Origin: Panagrolaimus kolymaensis
Lineage: Eukaryota; Nematoda; Chromadorea; Rhabditida; Panagrolaimidae
Reading direction: 5' to 3'
Length of the DNA stretch: 64,000 nucleotides
NCBI GenBank assembly: GCA_028622995.1
Contig: JAJQJQ010000008.1
Coordinates: forward strand, 2,728,001 to 2,792,000
The translations under genes were made by a program, and so were the position numbers. Below, piece by piece: positions 40,010 to 54,789 of the stretch (position 1 is the first letter of the stretch; every line of letters begins with the position of its first letter). The notes beneath the pieces are model-generated. The model made no database searches, had not been told where the DNA came from, and worked only from the letters and a program-made list of their open reading frames with translations.

Positions 40010-41790
40010 TATTTAGATTTGTAACTTTATTTTGACGTCCTTCAAACCGAGAAATATTTTTTTATGGCCATCACATTTCCAACAATGTGTGGAGTTATTT
40101 TCTTTATTTAATTATTTTTTAGCAAAATCAAAATATTTTTATTAAGATTTGTACCTTTATTTTGACGTCCATCAAACCTAGAAATATTTTTTTAAAGCCA
40201 TCACTTTTCCAACAATGTGTGGAGTTATTTTCTTTATTTAATTAATTTTTAGCAAAATCAAAATATTTTTATTAAGATTTGTACCTTTATTTTGACGTCC
40301 ATCAAACCGAGAAATATTTTTTTAAAGCCATCACATTTCCAACAATGTGTGGAGTTATTTTCTTTATTTAATTATTTTTTAGCAAAATCAAAATATTTTT
40401 ATTAAGATTTGTACCTTTATTTTGACGTCCATCAAACCGAGAAATATTTTTTTAAAGCCATCACATTTCCAACAATGTGTGGGGTTATTTTCTTTATTTA
40501 ATTATTTTTTACATTTTCAAAATATTTTTATTTAGATTTGTAACTTTATTTTGACGTCCATCAAACCGAGAAATATTTTTTTAAGGCCATCACATTTCCA
40601 ACAATGTGTGGAGTTATTTTCTTTATTTAATTATTTTTTAGCAAAATCAAAATATTTTTATTTAGATTTGTAACTTTATTTTGACGTCCTTCAAACCGAG
40701 AAATATTTTTTTAAAGCCATCACATTTCCAACAATGTGTGGAGTTATTTTCTTTATTTAATTATTTTTTAGCAAAATCAAAATATTTTTATTTAGATTTG
40801 TAACTTTATTTTGACGTCCTTCAAACCGAGAAATATTTTTTTATGGCCATCACATTTCCAACAATGTGTGGAGTTATTTTCTTTATTTAATTATTTTTTA
40901 GCAAAATCAAAATATTTTTATTAAGATTTGTACCTTTATTTTGACGTCCATCAAACCTAGAAATATTTTTTTAAAGCCATCACTTTTCCAACAATGTGTG
41001 GAGTTATTTTCTTTATTTAATTAATTTTTAGCAAAATCAAAATATTTTTATTAAGATTTGTACCTTTATTTTGACGTCCATCAAACCGAGAAATATTTTT
41101 TTAAAGCCATCACATTTCCAACAATGTGTGGAGTTATTTTCTTTATTTAATTATTTTTTAGCAAAATCAAAATATTTTTATTTAGATTTGTAACTTTATT
41201 TTGACGTCCATCAAACCGAGAAATATTTTTTTATGGCCATCACATTTCCAACAATGTGTGGAGTTATTTTCTTTATTTAATTATTTTTTAGCAAAATCAA
41301 AATATTTTTATTTAGATTTGTAACTTTATTTTGACGTCCTTCAAACCGAGAAATATTTTTTTATGGCCATCACATTTCCAACAATGTGTGGAGTTATTTT
41401 CTTTATTTAATTATTTTTTAGCAAAATCAAAATATTTTTATTAAGATTTGTACCTTTATTTTGACGTCCATCAAACCTAGAAATATTTTTTTAAAGCCAT
41501 CACTTTTCCAACAATGTGTGGAGTTATTTTCTTTATTTAATTAATTTTTAGCAAAATCAAAATATTTTTATTAAGATTTGTACCTTTATTTTGACGTCCA
41601 TCAAACCGAGAAATATTTTTTTAAAGCCATCACATTTCCAACAATGTGTGGAGTTATTTTCTTTATTTAATTATTTTTTAGCAAAATCAAAATATTTTTA
41701 TTAAGATTTGTACCTTTATTTTGACGTCCATCAAACCGAGAAATATTTTTTTATGGCCATCACATTTCCAACAATGTGTGGAGTTATTTT
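40010..41790. repeat. Repeated cttcaaaccgag-cctag-ccgag cassette
   Basis: A three-monomer cassette (tttag/gtaact/cttcaaaccgag/tatgg; cctag/cactttt with a ttaattaattttt tail; ccgag/aaag) occurs three times, with its gtcctt marker at 40,037, 40,816 and 41,336. The last interval, 520 bp, is a clean tetramer; the first, 779 bp, contains two extra monomers including an F-type. The zone joins the 910-bp heptamer family on the left to the F/N family on the right. Confidence 0.7.
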
Positions 41791-44370
41791 CTTTATTTAA
41801 TTATTTTTTACATTTTCAAAATATTTTTATTTAGATTTGTAACTTTATTTTGACGTCCATCAAACCGAGAAATATTTTTTTATGGCCATCACATTTCCAA
41901 CAATGTGTGGAGTTATTTTCTTTATTTAATTATTTTTTAACAAAATCAAAATATTTTTATTAAGATTTGTACCTTTATTTTGACGTCCATCAAACCGAGA
42001 AATATTTTTTTAAGGCCATCACATTTCCAACAATGTGTGGGGTTATTTTCTTTATTTAATTATTTTTTAACAAAATCAAAATATTTTTATTAAGATTTGT
42101 ACCTTTATTTTGACGTCCATTAAACCGAGAAATATTTTTTTAAAGCCATCACATTTCCAACAATGTGTGGAGTTATTTTCTTTATTTAATTATTTTTTAC
42201 ATTTTCAAAATATTTTTATTTAGATTTGTAACTTTATTTTGACGTCCATCAAACCGAGAAATATTTTTTTAAAGCCATCACATTTCCAACAATGTGTGGA
42301 GTTATTTTCTTTATTTAATTATTTTTTACATTTTCAAAATATTTTTATTTAGATTTGTAACTTTATTTTGACGTCCATCAAACCGAGAAATATTTTTTTA
42401 AAGCCATCACATTTCCAACAATGTGTGGAGTTATTTTCTTTATTTAATTATTTTTTAGCAAAATCAAAATATTTTTATTAAGATTTGTACCTTTATTTTG
42501 ACGTCCATCAAACCGAGAAATATTTTTTTAAGGCCATCACATTTCCAACAATGTGTGGGGTTATTTTCTTTATTTAATTATTTTTTACATTTTCAAAATA
42601 TTTTTATTAAGATTTGTACCTTTATTTTGACGTCCATTAAACCGAGAAATATTTTTTTAAAGCCATCACATTTCCAACAATGTGTGGAGTTATTTTCTTT
42701 ATTTAATTATTTTTTACATTTTCAAAATATTTTTATTTAGATTTGTAACTTTATTTTGACGTCCATCAAACCGAGAAATATTTTTTTATGGCCATCACAT
42801 TTCCAACAATGTGTGGGGTTATTTTCTTTATTTAATTATTTTATAGCAAAATCAAAATATTTTTATTAAGATTTGTACCTTTATTTTGACGTCCATCAAA
42901 CCGAGAAATATTTTTTTAAGGCCATCACATTTCCAACAATGTGTGGGGTTATTTTCTTTATTTAATTATTTTTTAACAAAATCAAAATATTTTTATTAAG
43001 ATTTGTACCTTTATTTTGACGTCCATTAAACCGAGAAATATTTTTTTAAAGCCATCACATTTCCAACAATGTGTGGAGTTATTTTCTTTATTTAATTATT
43101 TTTTACATTTTCAAAATATTTTTATTTAGATTTGTAACTTTATTTTGACGTCCATCAAACCGAGAAATATTTTTTTATGGCCATCACATTTCCAACAATG
43201 TGTGGAGTTATTTTCTTTATTTAATTATTTTTTAACAAAATCAAAATATTTTTATTAAGATTTGTACCTTTATTTTGACGTCCATCAAACCGAGAAATAT
43301 TTTTTTAAGGCCATCACATTTCCAACAATGTGTGGGGTTATTTTCTTTATTTAATTATTTTTTAACAAAATCAAAATATTTTTATTAAGATTTGTACCTT
43401 TATTTTGACGTCCATTAAACCGAGAAATATTTTTTTAAAGCCATCACATTTCCAACAATGTGTGGAGTTATTTTCTTTATTTAATTATTTTTTACATTTT
43501 CAAAATATTTTTATTTAGATTTGTAACTTTATTTTGACGTCCATCAAACCGAGAAATATTTTTTTATGGCCATCACATTTCCAACAATGTGTGGGGTTAT
43601 TTTCTTTATTTAATTATTTTATAGCAAAATCAAAATATTTTTATTAAGATTTGTACCTTTATTTTGACGTCCATCAAACTGAGAAATATTTTTTTAAGGC
43701 CATCACATTTCCAACAATGTGTGGAGTTATTTTCTTTATTTAATTATTTTTTAACAAAATCAAAATATTTTTATTAAGATTTGTACCTTTATTTTGACGT
43801 CCATCAAACCGAGAAATATTTTTTTAAAGCCATCACATTTCCAACAATGTGTGGAGTTATTTTCTTTATTTAATTATTTTTTAGCAAAATCAAAATATTT
43901 TTATTTAGATTTGTAACTTTATTTTGACGTCCATCAAACCGAGAAATATTTTTTTATGGCCATCACATTTCCAACAATGTGTGGAGTTATTTTCTTTATT
44001 TAATTATTTTTTAGCAAAATCAAAATATTTTTATTAAGATTTGTACCTTTATTTTGACGTCCATCAAACCGAGAAATTTTTTTTAAAGCCATCACTTTTC
44101 CAACAATGTGTGGAGTTATTTTCTTTATTTAATTATTTTTTAGCAAAATCAAAATATTTTTATTAAGATTTGTACCATTATTTTGACGTCCATCAAACTG
44201 AGAAATATTTTTTTAAGGCCATCACATTTCCAACAATGTGTGGAGTTATTTTCTTTATTTAATTATTTTTTAACAAAATCAAAATATTTTTATTAAGATT
44301 TGTACCTTTATTTTGACGTCCATCAAACCGAGAAATATTTTTTTAAAGCCATCACATTTCCAACAATGTG

Positions 44371-45668
44371 TTGGGTTATTTTCTTTATTTAATTATTTTT
44401 TACATTTTCAAAATATTTTTATTTAGATTTGTAACTTTATTTTGACGTCCATCAAACCGAGAAATATTTTTTTAAGGTCATCACATTTCCAACAATGTGT
44501 GGAGTTATTTTCTTTATTTAATTATTTTTTAGCAAAATCAAAATATTTTTATTAAGATTTGTACCATTATTTTGACGTCCATCAAACTGAGAAATATTTT
44601 TTTAAGGCCATCACATTTCCAACAATGTGTGGGGTTATTTTCTTTATTTAATTATTTTTTAGCAAAATCAAAATATTTTTATTAAGATTTGTACCTTTAT
44701 TTTGACGTCCATCAAACCGAGAAATATTTTTTTAAAGCCATCACATTTCCAACAATGTGTGGAGTTATTTTCTTTATTTAATTATTTTTTAGCAAAATCA
44801 AAATATTTTTATTAAGATTTGTACCTTTATTTTGACGTCCATCAAACCGAGAAATATTTTTTTAAAGCCATCACATTTCCAACAATGTGTGGAGTTATTT
44901 TCTTTATTTAATTATTTTTTAGCAAAATCAAAATATTTTTATTAAGATTTGTACCATTATTTTGACGTCCATCAAACTGAGAAATATTTTTTTAAGGCCA
45001 TCACATTTCCAACAATGTGTGGAGTTATTTTCTTTATTTAATTATTTTTTAACAAAATCAAAATATTTTTATTAAGATTTGTACCTTTATTTTGACGTCC
45101 ATCAAACCGAGAAATATTTTTTTAAAGCCATCACATTTCCAACAATGTGTTGGGTTATTTTCTTTATTTAATTATTTTTTACATTTTCAAAATATTTTTA
45201 TTTAGATTTGTAACTTTATTTTGACGTCCATCAAACCGAGAAATATTTTTTTAAGGTCATCACATTTCCAACAATGTGTGGAGTTATTTTCTTTATTTAA
45301 TTATTTTTTAGCAAAATCAAAATATTTTTATTAAGATTTGTACCTTTATTTTGACGTCCATCAAACCGAGAAATATTTTTTTAAAGCCATCACATTTCCA
45401 ACAATGTGTGGAGTTATTTTCTTTATTTAATTATTTTTTAGCAAAATCAAAATATTTTTATTAAGATTTGTACCATTATTTTGACGTCCATCAAACTGAG
45501 AAATATTTTTTTAAGGCCATCACATTTCCAACAATGTGTGGAGTTATTTTCTTTATTTAATTATTTTTTAACAAAATCAAAATATTTTTATTAAGATTTG
45601 TACCTTTATTTTGACGTCCATCAAACCGAGAAATATTTTTTTAAAGCCATCACATTTCCAACAATGTG
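44371..45668. repeat. 779-bp hexamer and 519-bp tetramer sharing the gttggg marker
   Basis: The rare aatgtgttggg variant occurs at 44,371, 45,150 and 45,669, spaced 779 and 519 bp. Each is followed by an F monomer with aaggtc (ggcc changed to ggtc). The tetramer is the hexamer with two monomers removed. Both carry gtaccatt linked to ctgag, a combination confined to about 44,170-45,900 and its duplicate at about 49,880-51,080. In the second copy of the 5.7-kb block only the 779-bp interval (50,080 to 50,859) is present. Confidence 0.8.
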
Positions 45669-46651
45669 TTGGGTTATTTTCTTTATTTAATTATTTTTTA
45701 CATTTTCAAAATATTTTTATTTAGATTTGTAACTTTATTTTGACGTCCATCAAACCGAGAAATATTTTTTTAAGGTCATCACATTTCCAACAATGTGTGG
45801 AGTTATTTTCTTTATTTAATTATTTTTTAGCAAAATCAAAATATTTTTATTAAGATTTGTACCATTATTTTGACGTCCATCAAACTGAGAAATATTTTTT
45901 TAAGGCCATCACATTTCCAACAATGTGTGGGGTTATTTTCTTTATTTAATTATTTTTTAGCAAAATCAAAATATTTTTATTAAGATTTGTACCTTTATTT
46001 TGACGTCCATCAAACCGAGAAATATTTTTTTAAAGCCATCACATTTCCAACAATGTGTGGAGTTATTTTCTTTATTTAATTATTTTTTAGCAAAATCAAA
46101 ATATTTTTATTTAGATTTGTAACTTTATTTTGACGTCCATCAAACCGAGAAATATTTTTTTATGGCCATCACATTTCCAACAATGTGTGGAGTTATTTTC
46201 TTTATTTAATTATTTTTTAACAAAATCAAAATATTTTTATTAAGATTTGTACCTTTATTTTGACGTCCATCAAACCGAGAAATATTTTTTTAAAGCCATC
46301 ACATTTCCAACAATGTGTGGAGTTATTTTCTTTATTTAATTATTTTTTACATTTTCAAAATATTTTTATTTAGATTTGTAACTTTATTTTGACGTCCATC
46401 AAACCGAGAAATATTTTTTTATGGCCATCACATTTCCAACAATGTGTGGAGTTATTTTCTTTATTTAATTATTTTTTAACAAAATCAAAATATTTTTATT
46501 AAGATTTGTACCTTTATTTTGACGTCCATCAAACCGAGAAATATTTTTTTAAGGCCATCACATTTCCAACAATGTGTGGGGTTATTTTCTTTATTTAATT
46601 ATTTTTTAACAAAATCAAAATATTTTTATTAAGATTTGTACCTTTATTTTG

Positions 46652-47818
46652 ACGTCCATTAAACCGAGAAATATTTTTTTAAAGCCATCACATTTCCAAC
46701 AATGTGTGGAGTTATTTTCTTTATTTAATTATTTTTTACATTTTCAAAATATTTTTATTTAGATTTGTAACTTTATTTTGACGTCCATCAAACCGAGAAA
46801 TATTTTTTTATGGCCATCACATTTCCAACAATGTGTGGAGTTATTTTCTTTATTTAATTATTTTTTAACAAAATCAAAATATTTTTATTAAGATTTGTAC
46901 CTTTATTTTGACGTCCATCAAACCGAGAAATATTTTTTTAAGGCCATCACATTTCCAACAATGTGTGGGGTTATTTTCTTTATTTAATTATTTTTTAACA
47001 AAATCAAAATATTTTTATTAAGATTTGTACCTTTATTTTGACGTCCATTAAACCGAGAAATATTTTTTTAAAGCCATCACATTTCCAACAATGTGTGGAG
47101 TTATTTTCTTTATTTAATTATTTTTTACATTTTCAAAATATTTTTATTTAGATTTGTAACTTTATTTTGACGTCCATCAAACCGAGAAATATTTTTTTAT
47201 GGCCATCACATTTCCAACAATGTGTGGGGTTATTTTCTTTATTTAATTATTTTATAGCAAAATCAAAATATTTTTATTAAGATTTGTACCTTTATTTTGA
47301 CGTCCATCAAACCGAGAAATATTTTTTTAAGGCCATCACATTTCCAACAATGTGTGGGGTTATTTTCTTTATTTAATTATTTTTTAACAAAATCAAAATA
47401 TTTTTATTAAGATTTGTACCTTTATTTTGACGTCCATTAAACCGAGAAATATTTTTTTAAAGCCATCACATTTCCAACAATGTGTGGAGTTATTTTCTTT
47501 ATTTAATTATTTTTTACATTTTCAAAATATTTTTATTTAGATTTGTAACTTTATTTTGACGTCCATCAAACCGAGAAATATTTTTTTATGGCCATCACAT
47601 TTCCAACAATGTGTGGAGTTATTTTCTTTATTTAATTATTTTTTAACAAAATCAAAATATTTTTATTAAGATTTGTACCTTTATTTTGACGTCCATCAAA
47701 CCGAGAAATATTTTTTTAAGGCCATCACATTTCCAACAATGTGTGGGGTTATTTTCTTTATTTAATTATTTTTTAACAAAATCAAAATATTTTTATTAAG
47801 ATTTGTACCTTTATTTTG
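46652..47818. repeat. 389-bp trimeric higher-order repeat (copy 1)
   Basis: The acgtccatta marker recurs at 46,652, 47,041, 47,430 and 47,819, exactly 389 bp (130+130+129). Order: cattaaaccgag/aaag then F linker; tttag/gtaact/ccgag/tatgg; N ccgag/aagg/gtgggg. The middle unit differs in having gtgggg with a tatag-type G linker in its second monomer. Similar trimers start at 42,630 and 43,019, so this is a basic unit of zone 4. Confidence 0.87.
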
Positions 47819-50800
47819 ACGTCCATTAAACCGAGAAATATTTTTTTAAAGCCATCACATTTCCAACAATGTGTGGAGTTATTTTCTTTATTTAATTATT
47901 TTTTAGCAAAATCAAAATATTTTTATTAAGATTTGTACCTTTATTTTGACGTCCATCAAACCGAGAAATATTTTTTTAAAGCCATCACATTTCCAACAAT
48001 GTGTGGAGTTATTTTCTTTATTTAATTATTTTTTACATTTTCAAAATATTTTTATTTAGATTTGTAACTTTATTTTGACGTCCATCAAACCGAGAAATAT
48101 TTTTTTATGGCCATCACATTTCCAACAATGTGTGGGGTTATTTTCTTTATTTAATTATTTTTTAACAAAATCAAAATATTTTTATTAAGATTTGTACCTT
48201 TATTTTGACGTCCATCAAACCGAGAAATATTTTTTTAAGGCCATCACATTTCCAACAATGTGTGGAGTTATTTTCTTTATTTAATTATTTTTTAACAAAA
48301 TCAAAATATTTTTATTAAGATTTGTACCTTTATTTTGACGTCCATCCAACCGAGAAATATTTTTTTAAGGCCATCACATTTCCAACAATGTGTGGGGTTA
48401 TTTTCTTTATTTAATTATTTTATAGCAAAATCAAAATATTTTTATTAAGATTTGTACCTTTATTTTGACGTCCATCAAACCGAGAAATATTTTTTTAAGG
48501 CCATCACATTTCCAACAATGTGTGGGGTTATTTTCTTTATTTAATTATTTTTTAACAAAATCAAAATATTTTTATTAAGATTTGTACCTTTATTTTGACG
48601 TCCATCAAACCGAGAAATATTTTTTTAAGGCCATCACATTTCCAACAATGTGTGGGGTTATTTTCTTTATTTAATTATTTTTTAACAAAATCAAAATATT
48701 TTTATTAAGATTTGTACCTTTATTTTGACGTCCATTAAACCGAGAAATATTTTTTTAAAGCCATCACATTTCCAACAATGTGTGGAGTTATTTTCTTTAT
48801 TTAATTATTTTTTACATTTTCAAAATATTTTTATTTAGATTTGTAACTTTATTTTGACGTCCATCAAACCGAGAAATATTTTTTTATGGCCATCACATTT
48901 CCAACAATGTGTGGAGTTATTTTCTTTATTTAATTATTTTTTAACAAAATCAAAATATTTTTATTAAGATTTGTACCTTTATTTTGACGTCCATCAAACC
49001 GAGAAATATTTTTTTAAGGCCATCACATTTCCAACAATGTGTGGGGTTATTTTCTTTATTTAATTATTTTTTAACAAAATCAAAATATTTTTATTAAGAT
49101 TTGTACCTTTATTTTGACGTCCATTAAACCGAGAAATATTTTTTTAAAGCCATCACATTTCCAACAATGTGTGGAGTTATTTTCTTTATTTAATTATTTT
49201 TTACATTTTCAAAATATTTTTATTTAGATTTGTAACTTTATTTTGACGTCCATCAAACCGAGAAATATTTTTTTATGGCCATCACATTTCCAACAATGTG
49301 TGGGGTTATTTTCTTTATTTAATTATTTTATAGCAAAATCAAAATATTTTTATTAAGATTTGTACCTTTATTTTGACGTCCATCAAACTGAGAAATATTT
49401 TTTTAAGGCCATCACATTTCCAACAATGTGTGGAGTTATTTTCTTTATTTAATTATTTTTTAACAAAATCAAAATATTTTTATTAAGATTTGTACCTTTA
49501 TTTTGACGTCCATCAAACCGAGAAATATTTTTTTAAAGCCATCACATTTCCAACAATGTGTGGAGTTATTTTCTTTATTTAATTATTTTTTAGCAAAATC
49601 AAAATATTTTTATTTAGATTTGTAACTTTATTTTGACGTCCATCAAACCGAGAAATATTTTTTTATGGCCATCACATTTCCAACAATGTGTGGAGTTATT
49701 TTCTTTATTTAATTATTTTTTAGCAAAATCAAAATATTTTTATTAAGATTTGTACCTTTATTTTGACGTCCATCAAACCGAGAAATTTTTTTTAAAGCCA
49801 TCACTTTTCCAACAATGTGTGGAGTTATTTTCTTTATTTAATTATTTTTTAGCAAAATCAAAATATTTTTATTAAGATTTGTACCATTATTTTGACGTCC
49901 ATCAAACTGAGAAATATTTTTTTAAGGCCATCACATTTCCAACAATGTGTGGAGTTATTTTCTTTATTTAATTATTTTTTAACAAAATCAAAATATTTTT
50001 ATTAAGATTTGTACCTTTATTTTGACGTCCATCAAACCGAGAAATATTTTTTTAAAGCCATCACATTTCCAACAATGTGTTGGGTTATTTTCTTTATTTA
50101 ATTATTTTTTACATTTTCAAAATATTTTTATTTAGATTTGTAACTTTATTTTGACGTCCATCAAACCGAGAAATATTTTTTTAAGGTCATCACATTTCCA
50201 ACAATGTGTGGAGTTATTTTCTTTATTTAATTATTTTTTAGCAAAATCAAAATATTTTTATTAAGATTTGTACCATTATTTTGACGTCCATCAAACTGAG
50301 AAATATTTTTTTAAGGCCATCACATTTCCAACAATGTGTGGGGTTATTTTCTTTATTTAATTATTTTTTAGCAAAATCAAAATATTTTTATTAAGATTTG
50401 TACCTTTATTTTGACGTCCATCAAACCGAGAAATATTTTTTTAAAGCCATCACATTTCCAACAATGTGTGGAGTTATTTTCTTTATTTAATTATTTTTTA
50501 ACAAAATCAAAATATTTTTATTAAGATTTGTACCTTTATTTTGACGTCCATCAAACCGAGAAATATTTTTTTAAAGCCATCACATTTCCAACAATGTGTG
50601 GAGTTATTTTCTTTATTTAATTATTTTTTAGCAAAATCAAAATATTTTTATTAAGATTTGTACCATTATTTTGACGTCCATCAAACTGAGAAATATTTTT
50701 TTAAGGCCATCACATTTCCAACAATGTGTGGAGTTATTTTCTTTATTTAATTATTTTTTAACAAAATCAAAATATTTTTATTAAGATTTGTACCTTTATT

Positions 50801-51841
50801 TTGACGTCCATCAAACCGAGAAATATTTTTTTAAAGCCATCACATTTCCAACAATGTGTTGGGTTATTTTCTTTATTTAATTATTTTTTACATTTTCAAA
50901 ATATTTTTATTTAGATTTGTAACTTTATTTTGACGTCCATCAAACCGAGAAATATTTTTTTAAGGTCATCACATTTCCAACAATGTGTGGAGTTATTTTC
51001 TTTATTTAATTATTTTTTAGCAAAATCAAAATATTTTTATTAAGATTTGTACCATTATTTTGACGTCCATCAAACTGAGAAATATTTTTTTAAGGCCATC
51101 ACATTTCCAACAATGTGTGGGGTTATTTTCTTTATTTAATTATTTTTTAGCAAAATCAAAATATTTTTATTAAGATTTGTACCTTTATTTTGACGTCCAT
51201 CAAACCGAGAAATATTTTTTTAAAGCCATCACATTTCCAACAATGTGTGGAGTTATTTTCTTTATTTAATTATTTTTTAGCAAAATCAAAATATTTTTAT
51301 TTAGATTTGTAACTTTATTTTGACGTCCATCAAACCGAGAAATATTTTTTTATGGCCATCACATTTCCAACAATGTGTGGAGTTATTTTCTTTATTTAAT
51401 TATTTTTTAACAAAATCAAAATATTTTTATTAAGATTTGTACCTTTATTTTGACGTCCATCAAACCGAGAAATATTTTTTTAAAGCCATCACATTTCCAA
51501 CAATGTGTGGAGTTATTTTCTTTATTTAATTATTTTTTACATTTTCAAAATATTTTTATTTAGATTTGTAACTTTATTTTGACGTCCATCAAACCGAGAA
51601 ATATTTTTTTATGGCCATCACATTTCCAACAATGTGTGGAGTTATTTTCTTTATTTAATTATTTTTTAACAAAATCAAAATATTTTTATTAAGATTTGTA
51701 CCTTTATTTTGACGTCCATCAAACCGAGAAATATTTTTTTAAGGCCATCACATTTCCAACAATGTGTGGGGTTATTTTCTTTATTTAATTATTTTTTAAC
51801 AAAATCAAAATATTTTTATTAAGATTTGTACCTTTATTTTG

Positions 51842-53008
51842 ACGTCCATTAAACCGAGAAATATTTTTTTAAAGCCATCACATTTCCAACAATGTGTGGA
51901 GTTATTTTCTTTATTTAATTATTTTTTACATTTTCAAAATATTTTTATTTAGATTTGTAACTTTATTTTGACGTCCATCAAACCGAGAAATATTTTTTTA
52001 TGGCCATCACATTTCCAACAATGTGTGGAGTTATTTTCTTTATTTAATTATTTTTTAACAAAATCAAAATATTTTTATTAAGATTTGTACCTTTATTTTG
52101 ACGTCCATCAAACCGAGAAATATTTTTTTAAGGCCATCACATTTCCAACAATGTGTGGGGTTATTTTCTTTATTTAATTATTTTTTAACAAAATCAAAAT
52201 ATTTTTATTAAGATTTGTACCTTTATTTTGACGTCCATTAAACCGAGAAATATTTTTTTAAAGCCATCACATTTCCAACAATGTGTGGAGTTATTTTCTT
52301 TATTTAATTATTTTTTACATTTTCAAAATATTTTTATTTAGATTTGTAACTTTATTTTGACGTCCATCAAACCGAGAAATATTTTTTTATGGCCATCACA
52401 TTTCCAACAATGTGTGGGGTTATTTTCTTTATTTAATTATTTTATAGCAAAATCAAAATATTTTTATTAAGATTTGTACCTTTATTTTGACGTCCATCAA
52501 ACCGAGAAATATTTTTTTAAGGCCATCACATTTCCAACAATGTGTGGGGTTATTTTCTTTATTTAATTATTTTTTAACAAAATCAAAATATTTTTATTAA
52601 GATTTGTACCTTTATTTTGACGTCCATTAAACCGAGAAATATTTTTTTAAAGCCATCACATTTCCAACAATGTGTGGAGTTATTTTCTTTATTTAATTAT
52701 TTTTTACATTTTCAAAATATTTTTATTTAGATTTGTAACTTTATTTTGACGTCCATCAAACCGAGAAATATTTTTTTATGGCCATCACATTTCCAACAAT
52801 GTGTGGAGTTATTTTCTTTATTTAATTATTTTTTAACAAAATCAAAATATTTTTATTAAGATTTGTACCTTTATTTTGACGTCCATCAAACCGAGAAATA
52901 TTTTTTTAAGGCCATCACATTTCCAACAATGTGTGGGGTTATTTTCTTTATTTAATTATTTTTTAACAAAATCAAAATATTTTTATTAAGATTTGTACCT
53001 TTATTTTG
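51842..53008. repeat. 389-bp trimeric higher-order repeat (copy 2)
   Basis: The same markers lie at 51,842, 52,231, 52,620 and 53,009, each 5190 bp after its partner in copy 1, and the middle unit again has the gtgggg/tatag variant. The trimer array was therefore already formed, including its private variant, before the 5.7-kb duplication. Confidence 0.87.
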
Positions 53009-53398
53009 ACGTCCATTAAACCGAGAAATATTTTTTTAAAGCCATCACATTTCCAACAATGTGTGGGGTTATTTTCTTTATTTAATTATTTTTTAACAAA
53101 ATCAAAATATTTTTATTAAGATTTGTACCTTTATTTTGACGTCCATTAAACCGAGAAATATTTTTTTAAAGCCATCACATTTCCAACAATGTGTGGGGTT
53201 ATTTTCTTTATTTAATTATTTTTTAACAAAATCAAAATATTTTTATTAAGATTTGTACCTTTATTTTGACGTCCATTAAACCGAGAAATATTTTTTTAAA
53301 GCCATCACATTTCCAACAATGTGTGGAGTTATTTTCTTTATTTAATTATTTTTTACATTTTCAAAATATTTTTATTTAGATTTGTAACTTTATTTTGA
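53009..53398. repeat. Triplicated cattaaaccgag N monomer
   Basis: The acgtccatta marker occurs at 53,009, 53,139 and 53,269, spaced 130 bp, in three near-identical N monomers (cattaaaccgag, aaag), the first two with gtgggg and the last with gtggag. Copy 1 has a single such monomer at the matching place (47,819). This is a one-monomer amplification younger than the 5.7-kb duplication. Confidence 0.82.
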
Positions 53399-54789
53399 CG
53401 TCCATCAAACCGAGAAATATTTTTTTATGGCCATCACATTTCCAACAATGTGTGGGGTTATTTTCTTTATTTAATTATTTTTTAACAAAATCAAAATATT
53501 TTTATTAAGATTTGTACCTTTATTTTGACGTCCATTAAACCGAGAAATATTTTTTTAAAGCCATCACATTTCCAACAATGTGTGGAGTTATTTTCTTTAT
53601 TTAATTATTTTTTACATTTTCAAAATATTTTTATTTAGATTTGTAACTTTATTTTGACGTCCATCAAACCGAGAAATATTTTTTTAAGGCCATCACATTT
53701 CCAACAATGTGTGGGGTTATTTTCTTTATTTAATTATTTTTTAACAAAATCAAAATATTTTTATTAAGATTTGTACCTTTATTTTGACGTCCATTAAACC
53801 GAGAAATATTTTTTTAAAGCCATCACATTTCCAACAATGTGTGGAGTTATTTTCTTTATTTAATTATTTTTTAGCAAAATCAAAATATTTTTATTAAGAT
53901 TTGTACCTTTATTTTGACGTCCATCAAACCGAGAAATATTTTTTTAAAGCCATCACATTTCCAACAATGTGTGGGGTTATTTTCTTTATTTAATTATTTT
54001 TTAACAAAATCAAAATATTTTTATTAAGATTTGTACCTTTATTTTGACGTCCATCAAACCGAGAAATATTTTTTTAAAGCCATCACATTTCCAACAATGT
54101 GTGGAGTTATTTTCTTTATTTAATTATTTTTTAGCAAAATCAAAATATTTTTATTAAGATTTGTACCTTTATTTTGACGTCCATCAAACCGAGAAATATT
54201 TTTTTAAAGCCATCACATTTCCAACAATGTGTGGAGTTATTTTCTTTATTTAATTATTTTTTACATTTTCAAAATATTTTTATTTAGATTTGTAACTTTA
54301 TTTTGACGTCCATCAAACCGAGAAATATTTTTTTATGGCCATCACATTTCCAACAATGTGTGGGGTTATTTTCTTTATTTAATTATTTTTTAACAAAATC
54401 AAAATATTTTTATTAAGATTTGTACCTTTATTTTGACGTCCATCAAACCGAGAAATATTTTTTTAAGGCCATCACATTTCCAACAATGTGTGGAGTTATT
54501 TTCTTTATTTAATTATTTTTTAACAAAATCAAAATATTTTTATTAAGATTTGTACCTTTATTTTGACGTCCATCCAACCGAGAAATATTTTTTTAAGGCC
54601 ATCACATTTCCAACAATGTGTGGGGTTATTTTCTTTATTTAATTATTTTATAGCAAAATCAAAATATTTTTATTAAGATTTGTACCTTTATTTTGACGTC
54701 CATCAAACCGAGAAATATTTTTTTAAGGCCATCACATTTCCAACAATGTGTGGGGTTATTTTCTTTATTTAATTATTTTTTAACAAAAT

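Larger units (their letters stand above)
34030..40510. repeat. Satellite zone 3: G-type ccgag monomers
   Basis: From about 34,079 the cctag site becomes ccgag in most monomers, adding a second CpG per unit. Linkers are mainly G (130 bp). Before this point I saw ccgag only in isolated monomers near 1738 and 31,374. New markers here are aatatgtgg, cattacattt, gtggac and a combined variant with tttag, gtaact, cttcaaaccgag and tatgg (first at about 38,064-38,120). About 34,904-37,080 reverts to zone 2 types because the 3108-bp duplication re-inserts them. Confidence 0.75.
42847..48555. repeat. 5.7-kb tandem duplication, copy 1
   Basis: This block is followed immediately by a second copy starting at 48,556. 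Offset is 5709 bp for the left part: cattaaaccgag 43,019 and 48,728; the two-base-shortened gagaaattttttt 44,071 and 49,780; gttggg 44,371 and 50,080, then 45,150 and 50,859. It falls to 5190 bp for the middle, because this copy has an extra 519-bp tetramer ending at the third gttggg (45,669). At the right end it is 6228 bp (catccaacc at 48,343 and 54,571), since copy 2 gained eight monomers (1038 bp) there. The changes are consistent: -519 plus 1038 equals +519. Confidence 0.9.

Noticed and set aside
42498..42740. 80-codon open frame
   Set aside because: Arises where a 129-bp F-linker monomer with ttaag keeps the frame, since 129 is 43 codons. The usual tttag variant puts a stop in the same frame, as do acatttctaa and ctaacc in other monomers. 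No sign of selection for coding.
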